DNA of 37,260 bases, taken from contig QXVZ01016619.1 in NCBI GenBank assembly GCA_008931825.1, forward strand, positions 16,207 through 53,466, given 5' to 3'. The position numbers and the translations under genes are program-made. The notes beneath the pieces are model-generated. The model made no database searches. It was not told the DNA's origin and saw nothing but the letters and a program-made list of their open reading frames with translations. Positions 19,498 to 29,990 of the stretch are shown in pieces. The DNA comes from Phallusia fumigata. Its lineage: Eukaryota; Chordata; Ascidiacea; Phlebobranchia; Ascidiidae. Position 1 is the first letter of the stretch. Each line of letters opens with the position of its first letter.

Positions 19498-19736
19498 TCA
19501 ACAACGAAACGTGTGAGCTGGTTTGCTCAACAGGTTTAAAACGGTTTCCCTTTGCGGATGAAGACAGTTCTAACAACGATATTCTACACAGCAAACAACA
19601 TACATATCGCGATGTAATAAAACTGATATTCGCGAAAAAGTGCCATTTGACTAAACTAGCAACCAAACGTTCCAACCAACAGATTTTGAAAGAATATTTA
19701 AAACAAGTTTACGATTTTGTGAGCTGCAGAAGTTAA
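19498..19736 (+). CDS. Possible terminal exon with a coding-like block shared by D1-D3
   Basis: The frame is open from 19485 and ends at TAA 19734-19736. It contains no ATG, but 'cggttgtcag' just before 19498 fits a splice acceptor, so it is drawn as an exon. The ~78-residue reading is mixed charged and helical. Its last part, 'NQQILKEYLKQVYDF', has counterparts in D1 (16429-16479, 'NQQFLKEYLKHIYDWH' then stop) and D3 (26984-27034, same with an internal stop). Replacements such as I/F, Q/H and V/I are mostly conservative, which is suggestive of former coding sequence. The first two thirds are not present in D1 or D3. No family is recognised. Confidence 0.25.
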
Positions 19737-21060
19737 CGACTGGTATTGAAATTTTGCGCGCACTCTGTTAATAATGGATTTGAAACTGTTCCGCTCACCG
19801 ATGATGAAATTATAACTTCCTCAAAGCTACACTGGTGACGTTTGCGGGTGTTATCACCAAAAGGGCATGTGTAATCTATTGCGAGACGTGACAATTTATG
19901 TTTTCTTTCCGAGACTTGCCTGTTCTGTCCACCGTTCTCTAAAAACTCTAAACACAGTTCAATTTGATTTTCCAATTGTTGACGACACCAATCATTAGGA
20001 CAACTGATCTGGTAATAACTCATGTCACAAAAAAATCTCCAATGTACATGTTAGCAGCTACTACACCACGACACGGGCACTGAACCGCTTTGTGGTTCCT
20101 TTCGTAAAAGTTTGCCTTGTTCATGGCTCGTCGCGTTTGAAAGCAGTCAACTTGTGTTTACGTGATACTTAATCTGTTTAAGTTGAAAATGGATTGTCAG
20201 CTGTATAATTTGCGTGTTTCGCTTCCATCCCTAAATAAATGGTTTACTCAACATTATTTTTACCTTGTGTGCTGATGTGCGAGTACTAAATGCACATGTG
20301 AACCCTTTCGGGGCCGTGGCAAGCAAGTTGACTTCCCCAAAAAATCATTTGCAGACTTGACTATTTTGCCAACCGTTGTCTAAATAAACTTAATTTTCAA
20401 ATCCTTGAAACCACGGATCTGATGATAATTCTCATCAAAATTAGCCGACAACGGATCAAAGCAACATGCCGAATAAACACTTCCGCAATAACCCATGGCA
20501 CCATAGGGTTTCGTGTTTACACACTGAAAAGAGATTACATGTATCAGGTGTCGTCAAAACCGATAAGCATTATTTTTGAGCGCTGGTTGTTAAAAATAAG
20601 CTCAGGTTCAGACCGCTATCAAAGTTTATGAGCGTTTATTAGAACAAAATGCGCTTACTGCCATATTAATCCTTTTAACTGCTGCGCTGCTCTGAACTGA
20701 TGTTAAATATTTATGACAATTATTGCGTCACAACCAAACTGAGCACACATGTGGCAAACTAACACCGACGTTACCGACATCTAACACAAATCATGGTTGC
20801 TAAGCAACAAAATCATGCAGTATGCAAAATCGACACAAACCTCTCGAACAACGCCCGTCGCAACAGATTTCTTTATTGGTAAGTGAGGTTTGCAAGGATA
20901 ATCCTTTTAGCAACTAATACTCAAGTTCCGACATATAAACAGAAATTTTGCTTTTGTGCAAAACAACATACCGACGCTTGAACAAGCAGAGCCGGTCTGA
21001 CGTAAAACCACGCCGCGCCGAGAAGTTTAAATCGCTGCCTTTTTTGTTAAAAAAGAAACT
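19665..21060. repeat. D module, copy D2, internally deleted
   Basis: It begins with the 'accaaccaac' block equivalent to D1 16420. After about 165 bp it jumps from the equivalent of D1 16565 directly to the equivalent of D1 17305, so about 740 bp, including the GC-box/CCAAT cluster, is missing. The remainder follows D1/D3 to the end and includes the X-box segment. Confidence 0.7.
20796..20808. promoter_or_regulatory. RFX X-box-like palindrome in D2
   Basis: GTTGCTAAGCAAC is a nearly perfect palindrome that closely fits the X-box bound by RFX factors (GTTGC, short spacer, GCAAC). D3 carries the identical site (28827-28839), where it is nested inside a further CATGGTT/AACCATG inverted repeat. 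D1 has lost this segment by a deletion of roughly 95 bp. Confidence 0.45.
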
Positions 21061-22110
21061 TAGGTGCTCTCTTATGACTTTGCGCTTCTATTAATAACTT
21101 GGTCGGTTGAGCAGGGAAGGCTTGCAGCGACTGGCGTGGGAGTAAAAGCGGGTCGTGTGGCGCGGCACCCTGACGTGGCGGGGTCAAGTCTTCCGAGCCT
21201 TCTGTTGCCGTTCTAAAACATTTTTCAACATGGCGGTAAGCAGGCATACGGCAGGAGCCAAGCCGGGGGGGTGGGCCAAATTTTCTGCGTCCTTCGAAAA
21301 CCGCTTATGGCCAAGTAATCGACGTGCGTCAAATTGTCACTTCCAAATATGGTTACTCGGCCATAAAGACGGAAAACGAAGTAAAAGTTGCACTGATTTT
21401 TTTCAACTCTACGTGGTTTGCGCAACTCGTCAAAAACGTATGTTTTCATTTTAACCAATTTGTTTTTGTCAACTTTAAGCAGCAAGTTTTAAAACCCGAC
21501 GAAACTGATTAAAAACTATGTTTAAAACCAGGTCTACCATTTAGGTGACGAATTGCATTTTTATGCATTTTTCGAATAATTGACTTTCAAAAACGTGTTC
21601 TTTTGTACGTTCTACCTTATGATATTCCTACAAAACACATATTGTCTCATATCAAACGCATTGTTATCTTGTCGACCTTCCACCTAATCCCTCTAAACTT
21701 TGTTGGGTTAAGTTTTGTGGTCTCGGTTGACGCTTGGCGGGGCCAAATCGCGCAGGAATATTGGCACTCAATTGCTTTATCAAAGGTTTTTCAACTGACT
21801 GCTTGGAACTGCGTGCATTGTTTGTATACTCACCATGTACAGGTTCACGTCAACCAAAACCTTAGAGGTCCCCAAATTTTTAAATTACTATTGGTTGGGG
21901 CAAACTTCATTTTATAGCTTACTGTAATTTTGTTTGTAATAACCAATGTGTAATATTGATTGTGGTGTGATGTGCTTCGTTTAAAATCATGTTGGACTAG
22001 AAACGACATCACGTCCAATGCCCATAAGTAACCGCTAAGGGTTGTAATCCAAACGCAAGGCGGCGCAAAGTAAGATTAGATTGAGCCTAACTACAATGTA
22101 AACTAACCCT
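21061..22110. repeat. E module, copy E2
   Basis: Collinear with E3 (29076-29990). The block 21600-22090 is about 93% identical by eye. The first 300 bp are more diverged and rich in indels, and include a G-rich run near 21262-21270. The frames in it are discussed at 21387-21489. Confidence 0.7.
21225..21485 (-). CDS. Minus-strand open frame with a block preserved in E3
   Basis: The frame reads from TTG at 21485 for 86 codons. Its first ~34 residues ('LLKVDKNKLVKMKTYVFD', then a basic stretch ending in 'EKNQ') are matched in E3 (29142-29339) by 'LLKVDKKQIVKIKTYVFD' and 'GKNQ'. Most differences there are conservative or silent, and two single-base indels compensate so that the frame is kept. 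The plus strand over the same block is also open in both copies (21324-21512 here), so the strand cannot be decided. No ATG start and no known family. An exon of a decayed gene is possible. Confidence 0.22.
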   Translation of the reverse strand: MLLKVDKNKLVKMKTYVFDELRKPRRVEKNQCNFYFVFRLYGRVTIFGSDNLTHVDYLAISGFRRTQKIWPTPPAWLLPYACLPPC

Positions 22111-23202
22111 GACATTAGCCTTTTGCGTTTAGGTTGTTTTATCATTGGCCCCGTTCGTTTATCCGACGATTGTGTGGTATCTGTAACCTCATTAACCGTA
22201 TTTTTTTCGTTTTTAGATTAAGAGCGAATGAGAAAACTCGTTTGACAACATTCACGTCAGCAAGGTCACGTAATAAGGTAGACAAGTGTTGCAAAATCCT
22301 TGCTTTGCCCGATTGGCATTTAGACGGGATGTTTTTATGCGTCTTTTATTGTAACACGTCAAAACACTTTATCCAACCACTGTTGCACATATGAGGACAT
22401 TAAAATCCTTATTTTGCATTGCGCCAACCCAGTGGAACTCGTTGGGATGACCCCAAATCAACGAAAAATGTCAACAAAAAACGATTCAATGTAACTACAA
22501 CGAGACAGGTAGCTCAACGGTGGACTCATAGTAAGCATGAAGCATTCAGGCGTTGTTCCGCCCACATAAACAAGCAAACGAACTAACTGTTGTCCCTTCT
22601 TGTTATTGACTTTGAGCGGACGAAATGCACCAGCGCCTGACAATGAAACCTGCGCTTGACCATATTTGGCCAACAATCTTAGGGCAAACGCCCTTCTTGC
22701 TCCCGATGGGACAATTCCAGGGAAACAGCTTCTGGTATGTTATACTGAGCCGATTCGGGGACCTGAACTAAATACAATGCAACAATAGATATTGTAGTCA
22801 GCGTTCTTTGGAAACCACTATTTACCTGATGATATAAAATAAGGCAAGGTTTCCAACCAGAAAGATTGGAAACGGAATCGTTTACCTGCTTTGTTGTGCT
22901 TTGCTAAAAATCAAGAGTGTGGGGAAGTTTTGTGTTACGTTGACAAAAAGCTGAACGCACTGGTGTTGCTGGTGACCCATGAAACGTTTTCCTACGCAGA
23001 CAACGAATGTTAAGAACGTTACTGAAGAAACGATAACAATAAATGGTAAACCGACATTTGCTGATGCTTTTAAAATTAGTTGTCCAAACACCGAAAAATG
23101 TCACGAACATGCAATCGGTTTTATCAACCTAATGTTGATCACCTGATATCAAGCGGCGTTTTAATACACTTAAACTTAAGCCCTTTTGCCTGCTCTTTAT
23201 AA
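22111..23202. repeat. F module, copy F1
   Basis: Collinear with F3 (29991-31370). It contains 'cattggccccgttc', 'cattcacgtcagcaaggtcacg', 'ccaacccagtgg', 'gccgattcggggacctgaac', and ends at 'cctgctctttataa' against the N at 23203. Copies are about 90-95% identical by eye. Confidence 0.75.
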
Positions 23203-23667
23203 NGCCGATTCGGGGACCTGAACTAAATACAATGGAACAATAGATATTGTAGTCAGCGTTCTTTGGAAACCACTGGTTGGCAGCTTTACCTGATGATATA
23301 AAATAAGGCAAGGTTTCCAAACAAAAAGATTGGAAACGGATCCGTTTGCCTGCTTTGTTCTGCTCTGCTAAAAATCAAGAGTGTGGGGAAGTTTTGTGTT
23401 ACGTTGACAAAAAGCTGAACGCACTGGTGTTGCTGGTGACCCATGAAACGTTTTCCCACGCAGACAACGAATGTTAAGAACGTTACCGAAGAAACGATAA
23501 CAATAAATGGTAAACCGACATTTGCTGATGCTTTTAAAATTAGTTGTCCAAACACCGAAAAATGTCACAAACTTGCAATCGGTTTTATCAACCTAATATT
23601 GATCACCCGATATCAAGCGGCGTTTTAATTACACTTAAACTTAAGTCCTTTTGCCTGCTCTTTATAA
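22749..23667 (+). repeat. Near-identical direct duplication around N at 23203 (end of F1 and F2)
   Basis: Bases 22749-23202 and 23204-23667 share start ('gccgattcggggacctgaac') and end ('cctgctctttataa') and differ by a few percent, including a 9-base insertion 'ggttggcag' in the second. Because the copies are not identical, two alleles placed in tandem is a better explanation than a simple overlap. Confidence 0.75.
22882..23091 (-). CDS. Short hydrophobic open frame repeated in F1, F2 and F3
   Basis: About 69 codons from a GTG at 23091. The same frame is open at 23286-23555 (F2, with a longer C-terminal extension) and 31047-31256 (F3). Residues about 14-33 ('LPFIVIVSSVTFLTFVVCVG') would form a membrane helix, followed by 'KRFMGHQQHQCV'. 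In the older copy Fdiv the latter block is recognisable as 'GKLFTGQQQQECV' in a frame at 24298-24570, but the changes are mostly amino-acid replacing, which argues against constraint. There is no ATG start. It is probably a by-product of recent duplication; a small exon remains possible. Confidence 0.15.
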   Translation of the reverse strand: MFGQLILKASANVGLPFIVIVSSVTFLTFVVCVGKRFMGHQQHQCVQLFVNVTQNFPTLLIFSKAQQSR

Positions 23668-23668
23668 N

Positions 23669-25050
23669 AGAAAACGGTGGGTCTTTTTGACAACATTCAC
23701 GTCAGCAAGTTCACGTAAATCGGTAAGTGTTGCGAAATGCCTTGCTTTGCCCGATTCGCCTTTAGTCTGGAAACTTTTGTGTGTCTTTATTGTAACACAT
23801 CAACGCACTTTATCCAACCACTGTTGCGCATATGAGGACATTAAAGTCCTTATTTCGCATTGCGCCAACCCAGTGGAGCTCAATGGGTTGATCCAATTAT
23901 TGACAAATTAAAAATGTCAACAACAAAAAAACGATTCAACGGTACTGCAAAGAGGCAAGTAGCTCGGCGGTGGACTCATTATGAGCATCACGCATTTAGG
24001 CGTTGTTCCACCCCCTACACAAATAAACTTCCCCTTGCCTACTGACTGTAAGCGGATGAAAAGCCCTTAACAAAGAAGGGCTGCGCTTGACCATATTTGG
24101 CGAACAAACATAAAGGCCAACGCCCTTCTTGTACCAGACACATACAATTCCACGGAAACGACTTCTGTCAAGCTGTATTGAGGCGATTACCTGAACTAAT
24201 ATTTTACAACCATTCATTCGTTCGTAGCAAGTGTGCTTTAAAAACCACTGTTTCATATATTAACCCCACGCCCTTCGCAACGTCATAAAATGATTTTTTA
24301 TCTTATTTGACTGAACGTTACCTGATAAAAACAAACTAAGGCAACGTTATTTGTTAAAAGCATCTGCAATTGTTTCATAACTGGGGTTAAAATATTTTCA
24401 CGCTTAGTTTGTGCGGGTTCCTTGTCCTGTTCGCTAACACAAAGCTCTTGCTGATCAAGTGACACAACGCACTCTTGTTGCTGTTGACCCGTGAACAGTT
24501 TTCCACAACGAATGTGGACAACGCGATTAAAGCACCAACAAAAAGTGAAATAAACGTGTATTTCTGGCATTTGTGAAACTCAAGCAATGGATTCTCCATG
24601 CAAGAGAGAATGCAGCTCAAAGGGAACCTGTCGGTATAGGCTCATCCCAGAAAATCATGCATACTCGATCGTAACAAAGTGATTCGGATCTTCTACGACT
24701 ACGTGGTATGTCTGCTGTATCTATATGTGGACAACTAATTTCACGTAAAATGACCTTCCTGGCGCATTGTAAAACTTGAACTGTAAAACTAAACCGCTTC
24801 CCTACAGTGCGTGGTATCACGGATTGCCGCAAGTTGCTGGTGACCCGTGAAACTTTTTTGGTCACGGTCACTGAATATTAACGCGTCAACAGATGTTAAA
24901 CCAATATTTAAGGGAAACACCGAGAAAAGGTTTCCCCCCTTGCGATCGGTAGAGTTTTTGACCTAATGTTGATTACCCGATAAGAAACGCCTCTTACCAA
25001 CGCTTAAACGTTAATTTAGTTGCTTGTCCTTGATACTGTATAAACCTTTG
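23669..25050. repeat. F module, diverged copy Fdiv
   Basis: Begins directly after the N at 23668. Bases 23669-24115 match F4 (31850-32299) very closely. Bases 24116-25050 match F1 only weakly but in order: 'acaattccacggaaacgac', 'gaggcgattacctgaac', 'gttgctg.tgaccc.tgaa' (twice, about 24478 and 24834) and 'acctaatgttgattacccgata'. The second half is therefore an older copy than F1-F3. Confidence 0.6.
24587..24690. repeat. J element, copy 1 (diverged)
   Basis: It contains 'ccatgcaagagagaatg', 'tcatccca' and 'gcatactcgatcgtaaca'. The related copies at 25465-25575 and 31420-31545 have 'ccatgc(c/a)acagcgca(t/a)atgaccacaag', 'atccaagcaaa' and 'cttgca(c/t)gctc'. It is inserted within Fdiv. Confidence 0.4.
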
Positions 25051-25464
25051 GTCTAAACCGTAATCTAAACAAAAATCAAAAAATCCAAAGCGCGGTGCCG
25101 GTTTATAAAATAGTTTCCATCTATCGCGGTTCTCCAAAACACCCACCTGGAATCTGTAGGGCTGTGTACTTAAGACATTCCCGCCAGCTTATCTACCAAG
25201 CTTGCCAAAATACGCATCGGGCGACGCTTGTGCTTCGCAAACAATAGGTGTAATATTAGCCAGAATTAATATTTGCTTATCTGTTTTGCTCTTAATACCT
25301 TTGTGTTACTTTTGATAAGGCGTCACAGAATGCAATATCTCATTCATGTAAGCACGTCTCCTGGTAGTTTTAAATGTGATGTTTTAATAAAGGATTATTG
25401 AGTCGTCAATTGCTGCTGGTGAAGGATTTAACAACCTAACAGCTTTCAAATCGGGTTTTTCGTA
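25051..25464. other. Non-coding single-copy stretch
   Basis: AT-rich with no recognised repeat relation, RNA gene or preserved open frame. Confidence 0.35.
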
Positions 25465-25575
25465 TCGAGCGGATCTGCAAGTGGTTCTTTCATGCCACAG
25501 CGCATATGACCACAAGGCACCGACACACAGTCAGCCGGGCTATCCAAGCAAATCTTGCACGCTCAGTCAACTTTC
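25465..25575. repeat. J element, copy 2
   Basis: About 80% identical by eye to 31420-31545, sharing 'gcgca.atgaccacaagg', 'cagtc', 'atccaagcaaa' and 'cttgca.gctc'. The open frame 25481-25717 that runs through it is not open in the third copy. Confidence 0.5.
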
Positions 25576-25889
25576 CATTAACCGCCCACGTGGTTTATTG
25601 GTTGCTCAGAAACTTTTAAAGCGCCGTCATGCCACCCTCGTAACGGCAAAACATCGTTCCCAGTTCAACTTGGGCGTGTTTTTATTGATCTTTTCTATAA
25701 GGAACAAGATCTTTTGACAAAACCGACGCTGTTGAGAATAACTATTTGTCATTTTGCCATCTTGAAACTCATTTAGACGCGAAAATGTGCAATGGGACAC
25801 AACTAGGGTCATTCAACACTCAAATATGTCAGCAAGTTTGTTTAGCATAACTTAAAACGGCTCCTCTTGTACATTTTGCGGTTCTAAAC

Positions 25890-26213
25890 ATGAATACCGC
25901 TTTGCTTGCAGCAAGTTTGCTGTACAAATGGCTTTGGGTCGTGAATAAAAATGACAATACTTTAACCACATCCGATGAAAAGTCAAGCAAAAATCGTAAA
26001 CGCATTGTTGTTGCGTTGTTAAAAATGACGTTTGCCATCGAACTACGGTGTTTTAATGACGCCCCCATTCAAATAAACTTATTAGTTTTCAGTGTATTTT
26101 ATAACTTGCACTTTAAAAGACCAGTCTTTACCTTTTTTGGCATTGATACTATAAATACCGGGAGATGTGCGACAGCTATAAACGGCTGCAGGTGGATTTT
26201 GTTTAGTAAATAG
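25890..26213 (+). CDS. 107-codon open frame in D3, broken in D1
   Basis: It starts at an ATG (context 'taaacATGaat') and ends at a TAG at 26211-26213. The N terminus is hydrophobic ('MNTALLAASLLYKWLWVV'), followed by a charged part with 'SSKNRKR', then mixed hydrophobic sequence. In D1 the same ATG and first nine residues are present, but a ~170-bp deletion and then the hAT fragment destroy the rest. D4a keeps only the first few bases. It could be the first exon of a small membrane or secreted protein, but there is no recognised family, no conserved partner and no clear splice donor. Chance remains likely. Confidence 0.2.
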   Translation: MNTALLAASLLYKWLWVVNKNDNTLTTSDEKSSKNRKRIVVALLKMTFAIELRCFNDAPIQINLLVFSVFYNLHFKRPVFTFFGIDTINTGRCATAINGCRWILFSK

Positions 26214-26867
26214 CAGAGAATAGCTTCAGGTACATTGAACTTTTCAAAACTAAGGCAAGCTTTACCAAAATGGTTTTTATTTGCTGGTGGGCAGAACATC
26301 CCAAAACGAAATCTAAGTTAGAACACCAAAAAACGCGTTTCCAATGTCGTTTGTCAATTCCAGTGCTCTCAATTCTTTACAAGCGCTTATTAGAAAATAT
26401 GTGCAAAATTTTGGCTTTAACACTATGTAAGCGCATTAAACTCTATGCATTTGTGTAGAGCAGTTTTTCATTATAATTGCGTCTTTCCGATGCCATCGTT
26501 ATTGAGAGGGACTTATGCTGAGTAACAGTCCGCCTTTCAGTCGCTGAGTAATTAACCATTAAAACGGAGTATTAATTGAGTTGAGTTTATCTCGCATGGT
26601 GAAAGAAATCATAGCGAACCAATAGCACTAAAACAATCACCAGGCTGGTAATGGCGTTAAAACGTTATGAGGCGCAAAAAGGTTAAGGGCACAATTGGTT
26701 CAACGCGCTGCAGTTACACCGTATAACTGGTAATTATTAATGATCCCCCTCCAAAAAAACTAGTATTTAGTTTATTAAATTTTTATGGGCTTGCGGTGCA
26801 AGCGTTAAACAGTTAAACCCTTCACATTTCTCTCTCATCCGAAAACCAAGTAAATAGATCCCTCGTT

Positions 26868-26902
26868 TATCTTGAAAAGCGGAACCAGTTCATCCCAAGC
26901 AC
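26868..26902 (-). other. 35-bp core in D3, minus orientation
   Basis: Same as 16314-16348 with three or four base changes. It is the third occurrence of this core in the window. Confidence 0.55.
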
Positions 26903-27547
26903 AGTATTACGCAATCTGGTTGCCTTAGACCGCAGCTCTCGAATACAACGCATAACTTACAAAGATAGCAACAAAACGATGCCAACCAACAGTTTTTATA
27001 GGAATATTTAAAACACATTTACGACTGGCATTGAAATTTTGCGCGCACGCTTTTCAAAATGGACTTAAACGACTTGCGCTTACCAAGGATCAAATTTCAA
27101 CTCTCTCAAAGCTACAAAAATGACAAAGGAGTTATTTCAAAGCAGTTACAGAACGTGGTACGCGTACAGGCTGGTTAAGGACAGCTCGTTTCCAGTCGCC
27201 TAACGGTTAACCACCGCACGATAAATGTGGTTGCATTCAACCAATTTACAGCTGCCAGACAACTTTGTGTGGAATCCAAACTCCAAAATTAAAAAAAAGA
27301 ATCGTATGAATAAACCCATAGTATGGAAGTCAAAGTTACGCTTGCACAATTATTTCTTGCGAAACCTTTTCAATTCTTGTGAGACTGTAACTTTCCTATA
27401 CCTGCGGCAAAATCTCCTGGCCTCATTCCAAACGTTTGCCTGCGTTCCGACAAGAGTGCTGCTGCTGACTAAGCAGTTACGAAGTACCGGGCCCAATGGC
27501 GTAAGATTGGAGTGAACTATGACTCGGCGCACCAAACTGATCGCGAT

Positions 27548-27660
27548 GGGGCGTGGCTTTCGTGATTGGTTGAAATCGGGTGAGTCGTCGTCCAATGGAA
27601 AGGGCGGATTTTTTCGGCTACCGGTTTTATGCGGATGTCAGAAACTTTATTGCTCAATGG
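27548..27660. promoter_or_regulatory. GC-box and CCAAT cluster in D3
   Basis: GGGGCGTGGC (27548-27557), ATTGG (27565-27569) and CCAAT (27592-27596) keep the order and near-identical spacing seen in D1, despite small indels between them. Confidence 0.45.
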
Positions 27661-27844
27661 TCCATTCTTTCGTGGCCTGGGATTGAGTAAATCTACCTTG
27701 TGGTTTGACATTGGTTGACTTTATTGTTTTGGGCTGGTTTGCCAGTTCCGTTCCCGTGTCTGCAAACAACGACGCTGCAGTGGTGACGTTTGCGGGTGTT
27801 ATTACCAAATAAGGGCATGTGTAATCGCTTGCGAGACGTGACAA
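27647..27844 (-). CDS. D3 counterpart of the conserved 65-codon minus frame
   Basis: Same length and stop as 17172-17369, with three base differences. Upstream of it on the minus strand D3 has diverged sequence and stop codons, so an extended reading as in D2 is not possible here. See the D1 entry for interpretation. Confidence 0.18.
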   Translation of the reverse strand: MSRLASDYTCPYLVITPANVTTAASLFADTGTELANQPKTIKSTNVKPQGRFTQSQATKEWTIEQ

Positions 27845-27946
27845 TTTATGTTGTCTTCCTCACACTTCCCTGCTCTGTCGACTGTTCTCTAAAAACTCTA
27901 AACACAGTTCAATTTAATTTTCCTATTCTTGACAACACCAATCATT

Positions 27947-28156
27947 ATGGCAACGGATCTGGTAATAACTCACATGAAAATCTCCAATGTACACGTTAGC
28001 AGCTACTACGCCACGACCCGTGCACTGAACCGCTTTGTGGTTCCTTTCATCGGCGCCGGGGATAACACACGGAAAACGTTTACCTTGGGGTTATGGCCGC
28101 CCGAAGATCGCTGGTCGCGTTTGAAAGCAGTCAACTTGTGTGTACGTGACACTTAA
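27947..28156 (+). CDS. D3 counterpart of the 69-codon frame
   Basis: ATG at 27947 and stop at 28154-28156, with no indel relative to D1 17472-17681. Replacements include M/V, A/V, K/T, A/T, D/E and L/V. Confidence 0.18.
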   Translation: MATDLVITHMKISNVHVSSYYATTRALNRFVVPFIGAGDNTRKTFTLGLWPPEDRWSRLKAVNLCVRDT

Positions 28157-28826
28157 TCTGTTTAAGTTGAAAATGGATTGCCGCTGTATAGTTTGCGTGT
28201 TTCGCTTCCGCCCCTAAATAAATGGTTTACTCAACTTTGATTATTTTTACCTTGTGTGGTTGTGTGCGAGTACTAAATGCACATGTGAACCCTTTCGGGG
28301 CCGTGGCAAGCAAGTTGACTTCCCCAAAAAATCATTTGCAGACTTGACTGTTTTGCCAACCGTTGTCTATGTAAACTTCGCGTTAATTTTCAAACTCTTG
28401 AAACCACGGGTCTGGTGATAATTCTTGTAAAAATTAGCCGATAACGGGCCAAATATTTTTTAAGCGACATGCCGAATAAACACTTCCGCAATAACTCATG
28501 GCACCATAGGGTTTCGTGTTTACACACGGAAAAGCGATTACATGTATCAGGTGACGTCAAAACCGATAAGCATTATTTTTGAGCGCTGGTTGTTAAAAAT
28601 ACGCTTGGGTTAAGTTTACTATCAAAGTTTATGAGCGTTTATTAGAACAAAATGCGCAAAAACGCGCTTACTGCCATATTAATCCTTTTGACTGCTGCGC
28701 TGCTCTGAACTGATGTTAAAATATTTCTGATAATTATTACGTCTTTCCAATTATTGCGTCACAACCAAACTGGACTCACATGTGGCGAACTAACACCGAC
28801 GTTACCGACATCAAACACAAATCATG

Positions 28827-28839
28827 GTTGCTAAGCAAC
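28827..28839. promoter_or_regulatory. RFX X-box-like palindrome in D3
   Basis: GTTGCTAAGCAAC, identical to 20796-20808. It is flanked by CATGGTT (overlapping its left half) and AACCATG about 4 bp to its right, an additional inverted repeat. Confidence 0.45.
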
Positions 28840-29075
28840 TAAACCATGCAGTATGCAAAATCAAATCAAGAGTAGCTTACTTTATTGGTAAGTAAGGCTT
28901 GCAACAATATTCCTTTCAGCAACTAACACTGGAGTTCCGACAAATAAACAGAAATTTCGCTTTCGTGGAAAACAACATACCGACGCTTGAACAAGCAGAG
29001 CCGGTCTGATACAGAATCATGCCGCGCCCGCTCAGTTTCAATCGCTGCCTCTTTTGTTACGGAACAAAAGACGAG

Positions 29076-29990
29076 ACAAGACGCGTCCGTTACTGAAATA
29101 GAAACACACGTTAACGTTCATGTGTTTATTAAATAACCCGGTTAGTTGAAGCCACGGAAGCGTAACTTTGCCCCGTGGTGGCTGGGGCGAGGCATTTCAC
29201 ACCTGGCGATAAGCAGGAATACATAGGTTCGACCTGATGTAATTAAGTTGCGCTGATTTTTTCCGCCCTTACGTATTTTCGCGTCAAAAACGTATGTTTT
29301 GATTTTAACAATTTGTTTTTTGTCAACCTTAAGCAGCAAGTTTTAAAACCCGTCTTAACTGTTCAAAAACTATGTTTAAAACCAGGTCTACCATTTAGGT
29401 GACGAACTGAATTTTTATGCATTTTTCGAATATTTGACTTTCAAAAACGTGGTCTTTTGTACGTTCTACCTTATGATATCCCTACAAAACTCATATTGTC
29501 TCATATCAAACGCATTGTTATCTTGTCGACCTTCCACCTAATCCCTCTAAACTTTATTGGGTGAATTTTCTTGGTCTCGGTTGACGCTTGGCGGGGCTAA
29601 ATCGCGCAGGAATATAGGCACTCAATCGCTTTGTCAAAGGTTTTTCAACTGACTGCTTAGAACTGCGTGCATTGTTTGTATACTCGTTATGTACAGGTTC
29701 ACGTCAACCAAAACCTTAGAGGTCCCCAAATTTTTGATAATAATTGCTATTGGTTGAGGCTAACTAATTCATTTCATAGCTTACTGTAGTTTTGTTTGTA
29801 ATAACCAATGTGTGATATTGATTGTGGTGTCGTGGATAACTGTGATGTGCTTCGTTTAAAATCATGTTGGACTAGAAACGACACCACGTCCAGTATCCAT
29901 AAGTAACCGCCAAGGGTTGTAAATCCAAGGCGGCGCAAAGTAAGATTAGATTGAGCCTAACTACATCGTAAACTAACCCTGACACTAGCC
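29076..29990. repeat. E module, copy E3
   Basis: Follows D3 as E2 follows D2. It includes the 'cgcttggcggggctaaatc' block (about 29584-29602) and the preserved-frame block at 29247-29350. Confidence 0.7.

Larger units (their letters stand above)
25880..29075. repeat. D module, copy D3 (most complete)
   Basis: It starts at the shared 'aaacatgaataccgctttgc' block and follows D1 at an offset of about 10.48 kb. It has no hAT insert, keeps the ~170-bp and ~120-bp segments missing from D1, has the GC-box/CCAAT cluster (27548-27596), the minus-oriented core (26868-26902) and the X-box (28827-28839). Confidence 0.75.

Noticed and set aside
23286..23555. Hydrophobic frame in F2 as a separate gene
   Set aside because: It is the same frame as 22882-23091 in a near-identical copy; independent support is lacking, so it is described only once.
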